A stretch of 64,000 nt of DNA from Asaia sp037151935 (GTDB lineage: Bacteria > Pseudomonadota > Alphaproteobacteria > Acetobacterales > Acetobacteraceae). The translations under genes and the position numbers were made by a program. Location: assembly GCF_051628905.1 (NCBI RefSeq), contig NZ_CP157575.1:1178001-1242000 (forward strand), read 5' to 3'. The notes under the pieces are model-generated. The model made no database searches and had not been told where the DNA came from. It saw nothing but the letters and a program-made list of their open reading frames with translations. This document shows positions 37,165 through 46,388 of this stretch, piece by piece (position 1 is the stretch's first letter; every line of letters starts with the position of its first letter).

Positions 37165-38123
37165 ACAGACAGGCGCTCGTCGGTGCGTTCGTTCTCGGAG
37201 GGATGGCCCTTATGGTCAGTGCCTTCGTCTTCTTCGGTAATTTTCATCCCTTCACCCATACAGAGCGGGCTGTCCTGATTTTTCGCGGCTCGACAAACGG
37301 CCTGACCGTTGGAGCGCCGGTCAATTTCCGGGGCGTTCAGGTCGGCGCAGTCGATCGCATCGCCATCGAATACGATCCTAAAACGCGTGAAGCGTTCATC
37401 CCGGTCTATGTCACGATCCGCCAGAACGATATTCTCGTTGCCGGAGAAAAGCATGGCCATGTCCCCGGGCTGGGCGAACTGGTGGCGCACGGATTGCGTG
37501 GCGAGATCAACCTCAAGAGCTTCGTGACCGGCACGTCGCAGATCGATCTCGACGTCTCACCCGGCACGCCCGCCGTCCTGCACCCGCAACTGACCAGCGA
37601 AGTCGAAATTCCGACACGACAATCCTCGATCCAGGCCATGACAAACACGCTGACACATCTACCCTTGCGTCAGATCAGCGACGATGCCGCGGCAACCCTT
37701 GCTGTCATCCATCACCTCGCCGAGACACTCGACCAGCGCCTTCCTGCGCTGGCCAACAGTTTGCAGGAGACTTCGGATCATAGCCGCGCCACGGTCGATG
37801 CTGCCCATGAGATGCTGACGACCTTGCAGCCGCAATTGCTGCGCACGCTACAGAGCGTCGACCATCTCGCCATGACAGGCAGTGACCAGCTTTCGGCCCG
37901 AGGTCAGGAATTGCATGCGCTGCTTCAGACCAGCCGCGACACCATGGCGACTGCCAATAAAACCATAGCCAATCTGCAGGGCATCACCTCACCGCGCTCC
38001 ATCGACCGCGCCAATCTGGATTCAAGCCTGCGCGATATCGCCGCCGCCGCCGCCGCGCTGCGCGGCTTCGCCAACGACGTCGAGCGCAACCCGCAACTTC
38101 TGCTGACAGGACGCCGCCAATGA
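37161..38123 (+). CDS. mlaD: MlaD-type MCE-domain substrate-binding protein
   Basis: A 320-residue membrane-anchored periplasmic protein. An N-terminal TM anchor (LVGAFVLGGMALMVSAFVFFG) is followed by an MCE domain (RGSTNGLTVGAPVNFRGVQVGAV) and a long helical tail of about 150 residues with heptad-like repeats. This is longer than E. coli MlaD and nearer the PqiB/extended-MCE layout. It forms the lipid-binding ring of the transporter. Overlaps both neighbours. Confidence 0.9.
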   Translation: MNRQALVGAFVLGGMALMVSAFVFFGNFHPFTHTERAVLIFRGSTNGLTVGAPVNFRGVQVGAVDRIAIEYDPKTREAFIPVYVTIRQNDILVAGEKHGHVPGLGELVAHGLRGEINLKSFVTGTSQIDLDVSPGTPAVLHPQLTSEVEIPTRQSSIQAMTNTLTHLPLRQISDDAAATLAVIHHLAETLDQRLPALANSLQETSDHSRATVDAAHEMLTTLQPQLLRTLQSVDHLAMTGSDQLSARGQELHALLQTSRDTMATANKTIANLQGITSPRSIDRANLDSSLRDIAAAAAALRGFANDVERNPQLLLTGRRQ

Positions 38124-38686
38124 GCTTGCGCCCCCTTCTCTCCGTCCTCGCTCTCGGGCTGCTCTCAGGCTGCGCTTCAGCGCCCGTCCAGTTTTATACG
38201 ATTGCCCCGACCGCCAGCGATGTCACGCTCGCGCAGAAGAACGCGCCGGTTACCTACGTGCCACGCGTATCACTGCCCGATTATCTCGATACGCAGGATA
38301 TTCTGGTGCGCGACGGCAATCGCCTCATCCGCAGCAGTAATGGGCGCTGGGCCAGCCGCCTGTCGCAATCGGCGACCGATCTGATCGTGGCGCGACTGTC
38401 GCAGGATTTGCCCCAACGCATGATCACCGCCTATCCGCCGATCGACACGCCTGAGTCACGCCTCGGCATCACCATCGAACGTATGGACCTGCTCCAGCAG
38501 GGGCAGGCGACGCTGATCGCCTCCTGGACTGAATTGCCGAGCGACGAAGCCAGTCCGCCACAACAGGGCCGTGCCGCTGTCAGCGTTCAGGGCAGCGTTG
38601 TCGATGACGCGGCAAAAACTGCCTTGTTGCAGAAGCTTTTCGAGCAACTGTCCGACAAGATCACCGCCAGCCTCGCGTCGCGCTGA
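38120..38686 (+). CDS. ABC-type transport auxiliary lipoprotein (PqiC/YmbA-like)
   Basis: A 188-residue lipoprotein. The signal peptide ends in a lipobox, LLSGCAS, with Cys17 as the lipidated residue. It continues with PVQFYTIAP, the typical opening of the PqiC/DUF330 family. It probably anchors the Mla/Pqi-like complex to the outer membrane. Overlaps mlaD by four bases and ends the operon. Confidence 0.88.
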   Translation: MSLRPLLSVLALGLLSGCASAPVQFYTIAPTASDVTLAQKNAPVTYVPRVSLPDYLDTQDILVRDGNRLIRSSNGRWASRLSQSATDLIVARLSQDLPQRMITAYPPIDTPESRLGITIERMDLLQQGQATLIASWTELPSDEASPPQQGRAAVSVQGSVVDDAAKTALLQKLFEQLSDKITASLASR

Positions 38687-38693
38687 AGACCCT

Positions 38694-38716
38694 TTGCGGG
38701 GAGCCCTCCCCCGCAA
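38694..38716. terminator. Hairpin between convergent Mla operon and OprP porin
   Basis: A perfect 8-bp stem TTGCGGGG/CCCCGCAA with a 7-base loop fills the 39-base gap between the convergent genes. There is no clear T-run, so termination efficiency is uncertain. Confidence 0.5.
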
Positions 38717-38725
38717 CGACCGGGC

Positions 38726-40546
38726 TCAGAAAGCCGCCTGAATGCGGCTGCCCAGCGCATTGATCGAGCGGCCCTTGGTATTGACGCTGCCCACCGTCTG
38801 GGAGCGCGTAGCATTGATATGGCTGTATTGCAGCTGAATGCGGAAATGGCGGTTGATATACCAGTTCAGCCCACCCGCCCAGACGGTCTGTACGCCTCCG
38901 CGCACGCCTCCCGTGACCGAGGCGGGCATGTCCTTGATGATGTCGCTGTTGAAATCCATGACGCTCCAGCGTCCGACCAGTTCGAGCGCGCCCCACTGGT
39001 TGTTCCAGAAATCGACATCCTCTCTCGGTGCCGGTGCGGAAAATGCTGCGTCTTTGGGGCTGTAGCGGCGTGGCTGGCCGAACAGCGTATAGCTGCCAGC
39101 CACGTAATAGCCATCGAAGCCAAGATTGGGTGCCGGGCCCTTGCGACGGGCATCGGCATTTCGGTCCACCCCGATATGATAATATTCCGCCTGAAGCACG
39201 GCCTTGTCGTAACGTAGGGCTATTTCCGGCCCAACGGCCCAGACCTTACCGACATCGGCAATCGTACCGCTCGACACCAGACGCTCATTGGTCAGACGGA
39301 TTTCGGGGCGGTCGCTGATAGACAGCAGGCGCCCCTGCGCCGTCTGGTTGCGCTTGAAAGACATGGTCGATGACATGCCCAGATGAAGATCCACATTCGC
39401 AGTCGCGACAGGCCGCCCCGCAACACGCAGAAGCCCGCCCATCTGACTGTCGGATACGGTCGGGTCGGTTGTCCGGTCGCCATAGGTCTGGCCCGTCAGA
39501 TAGGCACCGAGATACCAGCGTTTCTGGTGCGTGCGCCCGCCCACACTCAGCCTCGTATCGCCCGCAGCGATCTGACGCACCACTTCGGAAATTGACGCAC
39601 GCTCCATGAGAATGAAGCCGTTGGAGGACTCGGAGTCCTGCATGGTAACACGCGGCTGATAATAACCAACGGTAAACTGCGAGTTGTGAATGCCGCTATA
39701 GACAATATTTGCCTCATAAAGCCCTGCCGTACCGTCGACTGTGCGCCCCCATTCGGGCGTCAGATTGGCGAGAAGATTGCCATAGCGCCACGTCAGCGGC
39801 AGACGCAGGCGACGGGCATTTTCGTTCATTTTCGGGAAACGTCCCGTCTGCCCCTGCGCCGCCCCGCCCGAAGACGGAAAACCGCCAATATCGAGATGCA
39901 TCACGAGACCGACCGAGAAGGCATAGAGCCCGTCACTCGACGCGATGGTGGGGCGCCCTGCGGGAAAGCCGATCCGTATCCCGCCAATATCGACGGTCTC
40001 TGCCGTGCGCGTGGCGCGACGGAAATCGGCCAGAGACATGTTCAGACCGTGATCGGGCGGCGGGATAAGATGCGTGTCATAGGCGACCTGGGGGTTGGAA
40101 GGCGTGCCTTCGCCCTTCATCGAGGCTGACGCCAGTTGAACCGGCCCCGACGTGGTGGACACAGAGCGCGGCTGAGATAGCGCCGCGTCAGCCGCAGATG
40201 TCGCCACAGGTGACGGTCGGGTGCTCGCCAGGGCAGTCGTGGGCTCGGCTGGTGCTGCGTGGGTCGGTAGAGGGGCAGCGTGACGGGAGGGATGACTCCT
40301 GACTGCGACACCTCCCGTAGCGCCTTGACCGGGCTGCGCCTGCGCCAGTTCGGATTTACGGCGCAATGCGCGCTCTTTCGCCAGTTCGTGTCGCAAATCG
40401 GTGATCTGGCCCTGCATCTGCGCACGCATCTCCAGCATTTCCCGGCGAAGGGCCGCAATATCGTCCGACTGGCTGGCTGCCAGAGCCGAAGCGGGAATCG
40501 TGGCGCCGCAAAGCAGCAGCATGGTCGTGAAATGGCGCACGTGCAT
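38726..40546 (-). CDS. OprO/OprP-type phosphate-selective porin with coiled-coil N-terminus
   Basis: A 606-residue outer-membrane porin. The signal peptide ends near PASALAAS. A coiled coil at about residues 27-65 (IAALRREMLEMRAQMQGQI) is followed by a Pro/Ser/Ala-rich linker and a barrel. The barrel opens with IRIGFPAGRPTIASSDGLYAFSVG and closes with LNWYINRHFRIQLQYSHINATR and a terminal Phe, as in the OprP/OprO family. The N-terminal coiled coil suggests a trimer. A strong Pho-box lies 56 bases upstream, which supports a role in phosphate uptake under starvation. Confidence 0.85.
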   Translation of the reverse strand: MHVRHFTTMLLLCGATIPASALAASQSDDIAALRREMLEMRAQMQGQITDLRHELAKERALRRKSELAQAQPGQGATGGVAVRSHPSRHAAPLPTHAAPAEPTTALASTRPSPVATSAADAALSQPRSVSTTSGPVQLASASMKGEGTPSNPQVAYDTHLIPPPDHGLNMSLADFRRATRTAETVDIGGIRIGFPAGRPTIASSDGLYAFSVGLVMHLDIGGFPSSGGAAQGQTGRFPKMNENARRLRLPLTWRYGNLLANLTPEWGRTVDGTAGLYEANIVYSGIHNSQFTVGYYQPRVTMQDSESSNGFILMERASISEVVRQIAAGDTRLSVGGRTHQKRWYLGAYLTGQTYGDRTTDPTVSDSQMGGLLRVAGRPVATANVDLHLGMSSTMSFKRNQTAQGRLLSISDRPEIRLTNERLVSSGTIADVGKVWAVGPEIALRYDKAVLQAEYYHIGVDRNADARRKGPAPNLGFDGYYVAGSYTLFGQPRRYSPKDAAFSAPAPREDVDFWNNQWGALELVGRWSVMDFNSDIIKDMPASVTGGVRGGVQTVWAGGLNWYINRHFRIQLQYSHINATRSQTVGSVNTKGRSINALGSRIQAAF

Positions 40547-40601
40547 AGGTTCGACAAAGCTCTGATCTGAACTAACTGCGCGCTGCTATAAACGACCACA
40601 C

Positions 40602-40630
40602 AAGTCAATCATATGACGTTTTGATGACAA
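40602..40630 (-). promoter_or_regulatory. Pho box upstream of the OprP-like porin
   Basis: Read toward the porin, three half-sites TTGTCAT, ACGTCAT and TTGACTT follow each other with exact 4-base spacers, the 11-base periodicity of PhoB binding (consensus CTGTCAT repeats). It ends 56 bases before the start codon. Confidence 0.75.
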
Positions 40631-40763
40631 TGATCGACTTTTTCAATCAGTCACAAGAAATGTTTTGTCATGGTAAATTGGATACTTTCCGGTCTTCTGT
40701 TTGCACATCACTTTCATGCCGCGCGCTGCAAAAACCCCCGGCACGGAAAGACCGGTCGGCGCG

Positions 40764-41858
40764 CTATTCTTCGGAAACGCCCCTTTCCGGCAGAAAGCGC
40801 ATCGGGCAGCCATTCAAACCCGCGCGTAGTTTTGCCGAAAAGGGATAAGCGACACGACGCGCCCGCATGATGTTGCCCAAGGGGCGATGCGCCACCAGAC
40901 CGTGCCAGGGGGAGAAAGACAGGCTGTCATCGATCTGACGCGACTTCTCCTCGCTCCATCCGCGCTGCGGCGGAAAATCCACGCTGGCAACGCATTGAAA
41001 GGGGCTTGTCTCCTCACTCCAGGCAATCTGGGCGTTCTCTACGGGCTGGGTGGCAAGATCGCGGCAAAGCTGGACGCGCAGGCTCATGCTCCCTCCCTCC
41101 TGGGCCAGGACACGCCCGACAGCGCGCCGGATCGCAATGGGATCGTGATCGATATCGATATGCCTTCCCGTCAGACGACGAAAGCTCTCCGATTCTGGAA
41201 CGAGATCGAATTTCGCGACGTAATCGCCGTAGCGACAGGGAACCTGTGAGTGAAAGCGATCGCCCAAAGGGTGGGTCGGCTCGAAGCCCCCCAACGCATC
41301 CAGTGCCGCGCTGCGCCGGGCTACACGCCCAAGGCCGCGCTGCACGGAACGCAGGCAGCGTGACAGTAGCGCCTTGGCGCCCTCTGCCCGGTCGGTCGTC
41401 AGGGCGAGCAGCCGCAGCATTTTCAGAAAGACGCCTGCATCGGGGGCACCGAAAGCCGTGCCATTTGCGAACAGAAAATCCTGCACTGCGACACCGTGCG
41501 TATCGTCAAGCAGATCGCCGGGGACGTCATGGATCTTGAGGGCGAAGCCACGCGGCCCCGATACGGCATCGCGCAGCGGATCGCCCGGTATGGCTGAAAG
41601 ACGGGCCGTGATGCGATAGGCGCCGGGGTGGGAAAAAAGTCCCTGAGCCAGTTCCGGCGGCAAGCCGGATCTCACATGCAGCGTGCCTTCGAGCAGCGCG
41701 TGGCTTTTGGCGTGAACCCCTCGGGAAGCATGACCGAGATCGCGACGAGTGGCGGTGATGATCTTGCGGAAGCTCTTTCGAAGCCCTGACTTGACCGCCT
41801 CTTCGTCGGAACGGAGCTTTTCGAGTGAGTCATCATAGGCGACAGGGGGGCGCATCAC
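40764..41858 (-). CDS. Catalase-family heme protein (SrpA-like group)
   Basis: A 364-residue protein of the short catalase-related family. Recognisable are HAKSHALLEGTLHVR (distal His region), RITARLSAIPGDPLRDAVSGPRGFALKIHDV, and VQDFLFANGTAF, the counterpart of the catalase Asn loop. It is much shorter than true monofunctional catalases (about 480+ residues), and the proximal Tyr motif is not obvious. It may be a peroxidase-like heme protein. No signal peptide. It stands alone; the two candidate starts are adjacent Met codons. Confidence 0.72.
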   Translation of the reverse strand: MMRPPVAYDDSLEKLRSDEEAVKSGLRKSFRKIITATRRDLGHASRGVHAKSHALLEGTLHVRSGLPPELAQGLFSHPGAYRITARLSAIPGDPLRDAVSGPRGFALKIHDVPGDLLDDTHGVAVQDFLFANGTAFGAPDAGVFLKMLRLLALTTDRAEGAKALLSRCLRSVQRGLGRVARRSAALDALGGFEPTHPLGDRFHSQVPCRYGDYVAKFDLVPESESFRRLTGRHIDIDHDPIAIRRAVGRVLAQEGGSMSLRVQLCRDLATQPVENAQIAWSEETSPFQCVASVDFPPQRGWSEEKSRQIDDSLSFSPWHGLVAHRPLGNIMRARRVAYPFSAKLRAGLNGCPMRFLPERGVSEE

Positions 41859-41927
41859 GCTGCTCCACGAAGAGGAAAGACGATTTTTCGATCCTCTCCA
41901 ACCCGCCCCCGCTGCGAGAGTTGCCGA

Positions 41928-42884
41928 TCAACCCTTGAGCGTGACGACTTTCGTAAGGTGACGGGGGGCCAGCGTGTCGAGGCCATGGGCGCGGGCAACA
42001 TATTCACCGAGCAGTTGCAGCACGGGCAGACAGATCAGAGGTTCGGCCCCATGATCGCCCTCGACCGTCAACGAGACCGTACCGGGGCCGCCGAGCCCGA
42101 GTACGACAGCGCCTTTCTCCATCACATCGCGCGCGACGAGGGCTTCTTCCTCACGCGTGTCGGGATGGTACAGCATGACGACGAAGGAACGTTCATCGAT
42201 CAGACTGATCGGCCCGTGACGATATTCGAGCGGGTGATGCGCCTCACTCTGGCTCAGGCTCATCTCCTGCATTTTCAGTGCCCCTTCGCGCGCGACGCCG
42301 TAAAGCGTGCCGCCGCCCAGAAACACGAAATGCGAGCGCCCGCGCAGCAGAGCCACAAGATGTGTATCCGCCTCTTCGAGCAGAGCCTCTGCGGCTGAGA
42401 TGCTGGCCGGACCGATGGAGAGCCCGGCATAACGCAGCCCGGCCATGAGCATCAGACTGGCCGATGCCGTCATCACAATACCTTCCTCGGGATGGGTTTC
42501 CGCCTCGAACACCTCGGAAGACACCTGTGTCAATGCGCTACCCGCAGCGCAGGTAATACCGAGGACCGCGTGACCAGCCTCAAGTCCGGCGGCGGCGGCG
42601 GCAACCGTCTCGGTCGATTCCCCACTGCGAGACAGGGCGACAAGCTGGGTTTTCATGCCAGCAGGCACGTAGGAGGAGGCACGACGCGTCCATTCATTGC
42701 CCGGCACAGCGCGTGCCAGAAAACCGGCCTCGTTCAGGGCGCAGGCGACGCTGTCAGCGATATGAACGGAAGTGCCGCACCCGATAATGGCGTGCATCTC
42801 GCCCTTTTGCGGGCTGGATTGCGGCTTGGTCAGCGCCCTCCAGAACGAAAACTGCTCACGTATTCCTCGTTCGGTCGCATTCAT
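41928..42884 (-). CDS. SIS-domain sugar-phosphate isomerase/deaminase-like protein
   Basis: A 318-residue cytoplasmic protein with two SIS subdomains. The first holds IIGCGTSVHIAD and ALSRSGESTET, the second FLGGGTLYGVAREGALKMQEM and EYRHGPISLID. These are the motifs of the isomerase half of GlmS and of AgaS/FrlB-type proteins, which handle ketose-6-phosphates with an amino or glycated group. There is no glutaminase domain, so it is not GlmS. The exact reaction is open. The start at MNATERG is chosen because the long upstream extension overlaps the next gene and has low-quality sequence. Confidence 0.8.
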   Translation of the reverse strand: MNATERGIREQFSFWRALTKPQSSPQKGEMHAIIGCGTSVHIADSVACALNEAGFLARAVPGNEWTRRASSYVPAGMKTQLVALSRSGESTETVAAAAAGLEAGHAVLGITCAAGSALTQVSSEVFEAETHPEEGIVMTASASLMLMAGLRYAGLSIGPASISAAEALLEEADTHLVALLRGRSHFVFLGGGTLYGVAREGALKMQEMSLSQSEAHHPLEYRHGPISLIDERSFVVMLYHPDTREEEALVARDVMEKGAVVLGLGGPGTVSLTVEGDHGAEPLICLPVLQLLGEYVARAHGLDTLAPRHLTKVVTLKG

Positions 42885-42997
42885 CAGCCTGATTTTCCTC
42901 TGCAGATGGGCATTGTTTACCCGATCATGACACAAGCCTTTCTGGCTTCCGAGAGGCGGAAGACAATATCCCTTCTCTTCAGTCAGCTTGAGCCCTG

Positions 42998-44200
42998 TCA
43001 GGTATTTTCGAGCGCGGGCTCGACGAAAGGTACGGCCCCCAGATCCTTGAGCAGAGACGCGTCGAGCGATGCCAGATCGGTCACCCCGAGCAAGGCCAGG
43101 TCGCGATTGACCTCGGTGCCGAGGATGGAAACGGCCTTGTCGAGCCCTGCCCCGCCAGCCAGCGCACAGGCTTGCAGAAAAGGCCGACCGAGCATGACGG
43201 CGTCTGCGCCGAGCGCCATGGCCTTGAGAACGTCGCTGCCACACCGAAAGCCGCTATCGATCACAACACTCATGTCCTTGGCCGCTTTCCTGATCTCGGG
43301 CAGCACTTCGAGAGGAGACACGGTTGAATCGAGCAGACGGGCGCCGTGGTCGGAGATACCGATACCGTCGACACCGATCTTCGCTGCCTCCTTGGCATCT
43401 TCAGGGCGCAAGATGCCCTTGAGGATCAGCTTGCCTTTCCAGCGCTTGCGGATGTGGCGGATATGATCCCAGGTGAAATGCGGCGAGCCGCCGACTGCCG
43501 CGATCTCGTTCGAAAACAGACCCGGCCCGCCTTGCGGCCTGATATTCGCGATTTTCGGGTTGCGGTCGCGCAGGATGGTTCGCCCCAGCGTGCCGAATGT
43601 CCAGCCGGGGTTGAGAATGCCTCCAATCGTTGCGCGCAAATTGGGGCGTATGGGCATAGAATAGCCTGCGCGCGTCTCGGCGATACGCTGGGCGGGTACC
43701 GGCACATCGCAGGTGATCAGCAGCACGGGATAGCCCGCCTTTTGCACACGGTCGATCATGCCATCGATGACAGAAAGGTCGCTCGGCAGATAAGCCGCAA
43801 ACCAGGCGCGCGGGTTGATGCGAATGATCTCTTCGAGCGGGGTGAGGGAGTTGGCCGAGAGCGCATAAAACAGATTATGCCGGCGCGCTGCGGCTGCCTC
43901 GATGCGATCGGCGTCATAGCGCGTCATGGCCGCGCCCCCGGTCGGAGCCAGACCGAAAGGCTGGGCATATTCCTCGCCGAAAAGGGTTATTTTCGTATTC
44001 ACAGACGACACGTCACGCAGACGGTACGGGCGCCAGAGATAGCGCTGGAAGATCGCCCTGTTGCGCCGCAAGCTGAGTTCGGCCCCTGCGCCGTTGCGCA
44101 CATATTCATAGACCGCTTTCGGCAGATAGCGCTTCACAGCTTTTTCGAAATCGCTGAGCTGGTAGATATCGTGCAAGCGCCGCTTTGCCGTCATGGACAT
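42998..44200 (-). CDS. FMN-dependent 2-hydroxyacid dehydrogenase (LldD-like)
   Basis: A 400-residue TIM-barrel flavoprotein. Expected active-site residues are visible: Tyr137, Asp165 (ITCDVP), Lys261 (LILKGI), His285 and Arg288 (SDHGAR). Two family positions differ: the usual Gln of QLY is Ala135, and the Asn of SNHG is Asp284. The enzyme oxidises an L-2-hydroxyacid such as lactate, passing electrons to quinone or oxygen. The substrate is uncertain because of those changes. Start ATG 44200 has GGAG 7 bases upstream. It is divergent from a pyruvate-oxidase-like gene, which suggests a lactate to pyruvate to acetate route. Confidence 0.83.
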   Translation of the reverse strand: MSMTAKRRLHDIYQLSDFEKAVKRYLPKAVYEYVRNGAGAELSLRRNRAIFQRYLWRPYRLRDVSSVNTKITLFGEEYAQPFGLAPTGGAAMTRYDADRIEAAAARRHNLFYALSANSLTPLEEIIRINPRAWFAAYLPSDLSVIDGMIDRVQKAGYPVLLITCDVPVPAQRIAETRAGYSMPIRPNLRATIGGILNPGWTFGTLGRTILRDRNPKIANIRPQGGPGLFSNEIAAVGGSPHFTWDHIRHIRKRWKGKLILKGILRPEDAKEAAKIGVDGIGISDHGARLLDSTVSPLEVLPEIRKAAKDMSVVIDSGFRCGSDVLKAMALGADAVMLGRPFLQACALAGGAGLDKAVSILGTEVNRDLALLGVTDLASLDASLLKDLGAVPFVEPALENT

Positions 44201-44346
44201 CGAGAAACTCCAGGGGTGAAAAATGCAGGCAAGATGCCAACGGAGACAGAACGAGTCAGACGGGGAAATCTCCTGCACAGTCTCTATTCACGTTAATGTG
44301 ATAAACTCCCGGCCACGGGAACTGCCCAGCCACCCCATGAAAAACC

Positions 44347-44381
44347 TCATGAAATCATGACGTAATCATTCCGATTCATGA
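44347..44381. promoter_or_regulatory. Cluster of three TCATGA palindromes in a divergent promoter region
   Basis: TCATGA occurs at 44347, 44355 and 44376 in the 273-base gap between the 2-hydroxyacid dehydrogenase and the ThDP enzyme genes. The repetition suggests a shared operator, but no known regulator motif is matched. Confidence 0.3.
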
Positions 44382-44473
44382 ACATAAGATAATTTTACCG
44401 GGATACCGACTGAACAGACGCGCTTGACGCGACGTTGCTGAGACACACAGCCACTCGTCGGAGCATCGATGCC

Positions 44474-46267
44474 ATGTCCATGAATGTCAGTGAATTCATG
44501 TGGAAACGCCTTCAGGAATGGGGGCTGAAACGGGCCTATGGATATCCAGGCGACGGAGCGGGCGGCATCGACGTGGCGCTGCAACGCGAAATCGATACCG
44601 GGCGCATGGAGTATGTGCAGGTCCGCCACGAGGAAATGGCAGCTTTCATGGCATCAGCCCATGCGAAATTCACGGGGCAGGTCGGACTGTGCTTTGCGAC
44701 CTCAGGCCCCGGCGCCATTCATCTGCTGAACGGGCTCTACGACGCCAAGCTCGACCATATGGGCGTGGTCGCCATCATGGGGCAGCAGGCGCGCAGTTGC
44801 CTCGGATCGAATTACCAGCAGGAAGTCGACCTGCAATCGCTCTGCAAGGATGTGGGGTCAGAATATATCGTGACCGTCACCGAGCCATCGCAGATGCGCC
44901 ATGCCATAGATCGCGCCGTGCGCATTGCCAGAGACAAGCGGGCGCCAACCATCGTTATCGTGCCGAACGATCTGCAGGAATTGCCCTATAAAGACGGCCC
45001 CATCGCTCATGGCTACACCCACACCGGCATCGGCGAGACCATCATCAGCCCGGTGCCGGAGATGCGTGGGCTTCAGGCCGCTGCCGATATTCTCAATTCG
45101 GGAAAGAAAATCGCCATTCTCGCCGGAGCAGGCGCACTCGATGCCACGGATGAGCTGATCGCCGTTGCCGATCTGCTCGGCGCGGGCATCGCCAAGGCCC
45201 TGCTGGGCAAGGCCGCCGTACCTGACGAATTGCCTTATGTTACCGGGTCGCTGGGGCTGCTCGGCACCAAGCCGTCATGGGATCTGATGAAGGAATGCGA
45301 CACCTTCCTAATGGTCGGATCGGCCTATCCCTATAGCGAGTTCCTGCCCGATCCCGGTCAGGCGCGAGGTGTACAGATCGATATCAACACCGCCAATCTG
45401 TCGCTGCGTTATCCCATGGAGCTTTGCCTTCAGGGCGACAGTGCAGCCACATTGCGCGCACTCCTGCCTCTGCTCAAGCGCAAGGAAGACCGTAGCTGGC
45501 GCGAAAAAATAGAGAAGGAAGTCGCAACCTGGTGGAAGGTGCTCGAGGCCCGCGCCATGACCGACGCCAACCCGGTCAATCCGCAGCGCGTGTTCTGGGA
45601 GCTATCGCCTCGCCTGCCGGATAACGCGATCATCACCGCCGATTCAGGCTCGGTCGCCAACTGGTTTGCCCGCGACCTGAAGATCCGTCGCGGTATGAAG
45701 GCCTCGCTCTCGGGTGGGCTAGCCTCGCTGGGCGCGGGCACCCCCTACGCCGTAGCCGCCAAAATGGCCTTTCCCGAGCGCACCGTCATCGCCTGTATGG
45801 GCGATGGCGCCATGCAGATGAACGGGCTCAATGTGATGATCACCATCTCAAAATACTGGAAGCAATGGGAGAATCCGAAGCTGATCGTCCTGGTCCTGAA
45901 CAACCAGGATCTGAATCAGGTGACGTGGGAGGAACGCGTGCAACTCGGCGAGGGCAAGACCACAGCCACCCAGTCGATCCCCGATTTCCCCTATCACAAA
46001 TATGCAGAACTCCTCGATCTGAAGGGCATTCTGGTCGATCACCCCGATCAGATAGGCGCTGCGTGGAAAGAGGCTCTCAACGCCGATCGTCCGGTTATTC
46101 TTGAAGCACGCACCGACCCCGATGTACCGCCCTTGCCGCCGCATATCACGCTGCAACAGGCCAAGGCTTTCCTTTCCTCTCTGCGCAACGAGCCTGAACT
46201 CCTCGACGTGATCCGGGGCTCGGCAAAGGAAATGCTTGCGAGCTTCCTGCCCTCGAAAAAATCCTGA
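44474..46267 (+). CDS. ThDP-dependent pyruvate oxidase/decarboxylase-like enzyme
   Basis: A 597-residue cytoplasmic ThDP enzyme in three domains. The N-terminal PYR domain has the catalytic Glu53 in RHEEMAAFMA and ATSGPGAIHLLNG. The central domain carries LAGAGALDATDELI. The C-terminal PP domain has the ThDP-Mg motif GDGAMQMNG followed about 30 residues later by LVLNNQDLN. The pattern is that of the pyruvate oxidase (PoxB/YdaP-like) branch; acetolactate synthase or oxalyl-CoA decarboxylase roles are less likely. ATG 44474 is preferred, with GGAG 10 bases upstream. Divergent from the hydroxyacid dehydrogenase gene. Confidence 0.82.
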   Translation: MSMNVSEFMWKRLQEWGLKRAYGYPGDGAGGIDVALQREIDTGRMEYVQVRHEEMAAFMASAHAKFTGQVGLCFATSGPGAIHLLNGLYDAKLDHMGVVAIMGQQARSCLGSNYQQEVDLQSLCKDVGSEYIVTVTEPSQMRHAIDRAVRIARDKRAPTIVIVPNDLQELPYKDGPIAHGYTHTGIGETIISPVPEMRGLQAAADILNSGKKIAILAGAGALDATDELIAVADLLGAGIAKALLGKAAVPDELPYVTGSLGLLGTKPSWDLMKECDTFLMVGSAYPYSEFLPDPGQARGVQIDINTANLSLRYPMELCLQGDSAATLRALLPLLKRKEDRSWREKIEKEVATWWKVLEARAMTDANPVNPQRVFWELSPRLPDNAIITADSGSVANWFARDLKIRRGMKASLSGGLASLGAGTPYAVAAKMAFPERTVIACMGDGAMQMNGLNVMITISKYWKQWENPKLIVLVLNNQDLNQVTWEERVQLGEGKTTATQSIPDFPYHKYAELLDLKGILVDHPDQIGAAWKEALNADRPVILEARTDPDVPPLPPHITLQQAKAFLSSLRNEPELLDVIRGSAKEMLASFLPSKKS

Positions 46268-46388
46268 TTGGGCCAGCTCTGCACCCACGAAAGGCCCTGA
46301 TCGCCGAGCCCGTCAGGGCTGGCGTCCTCAGCGATCTGGCGCCTTACGCGGGTGATGATGCCTCTGTGACCGCACGCAAGCTTTAGTC

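Noticed and set aside
42885..43244. N-terminal extension of the SIS protein
   Set aside because: It overlaps the 2-hydroxyacid dehydrogenase gene and is Arg-rich shadow sequence; family similarity begins at MNATERG.
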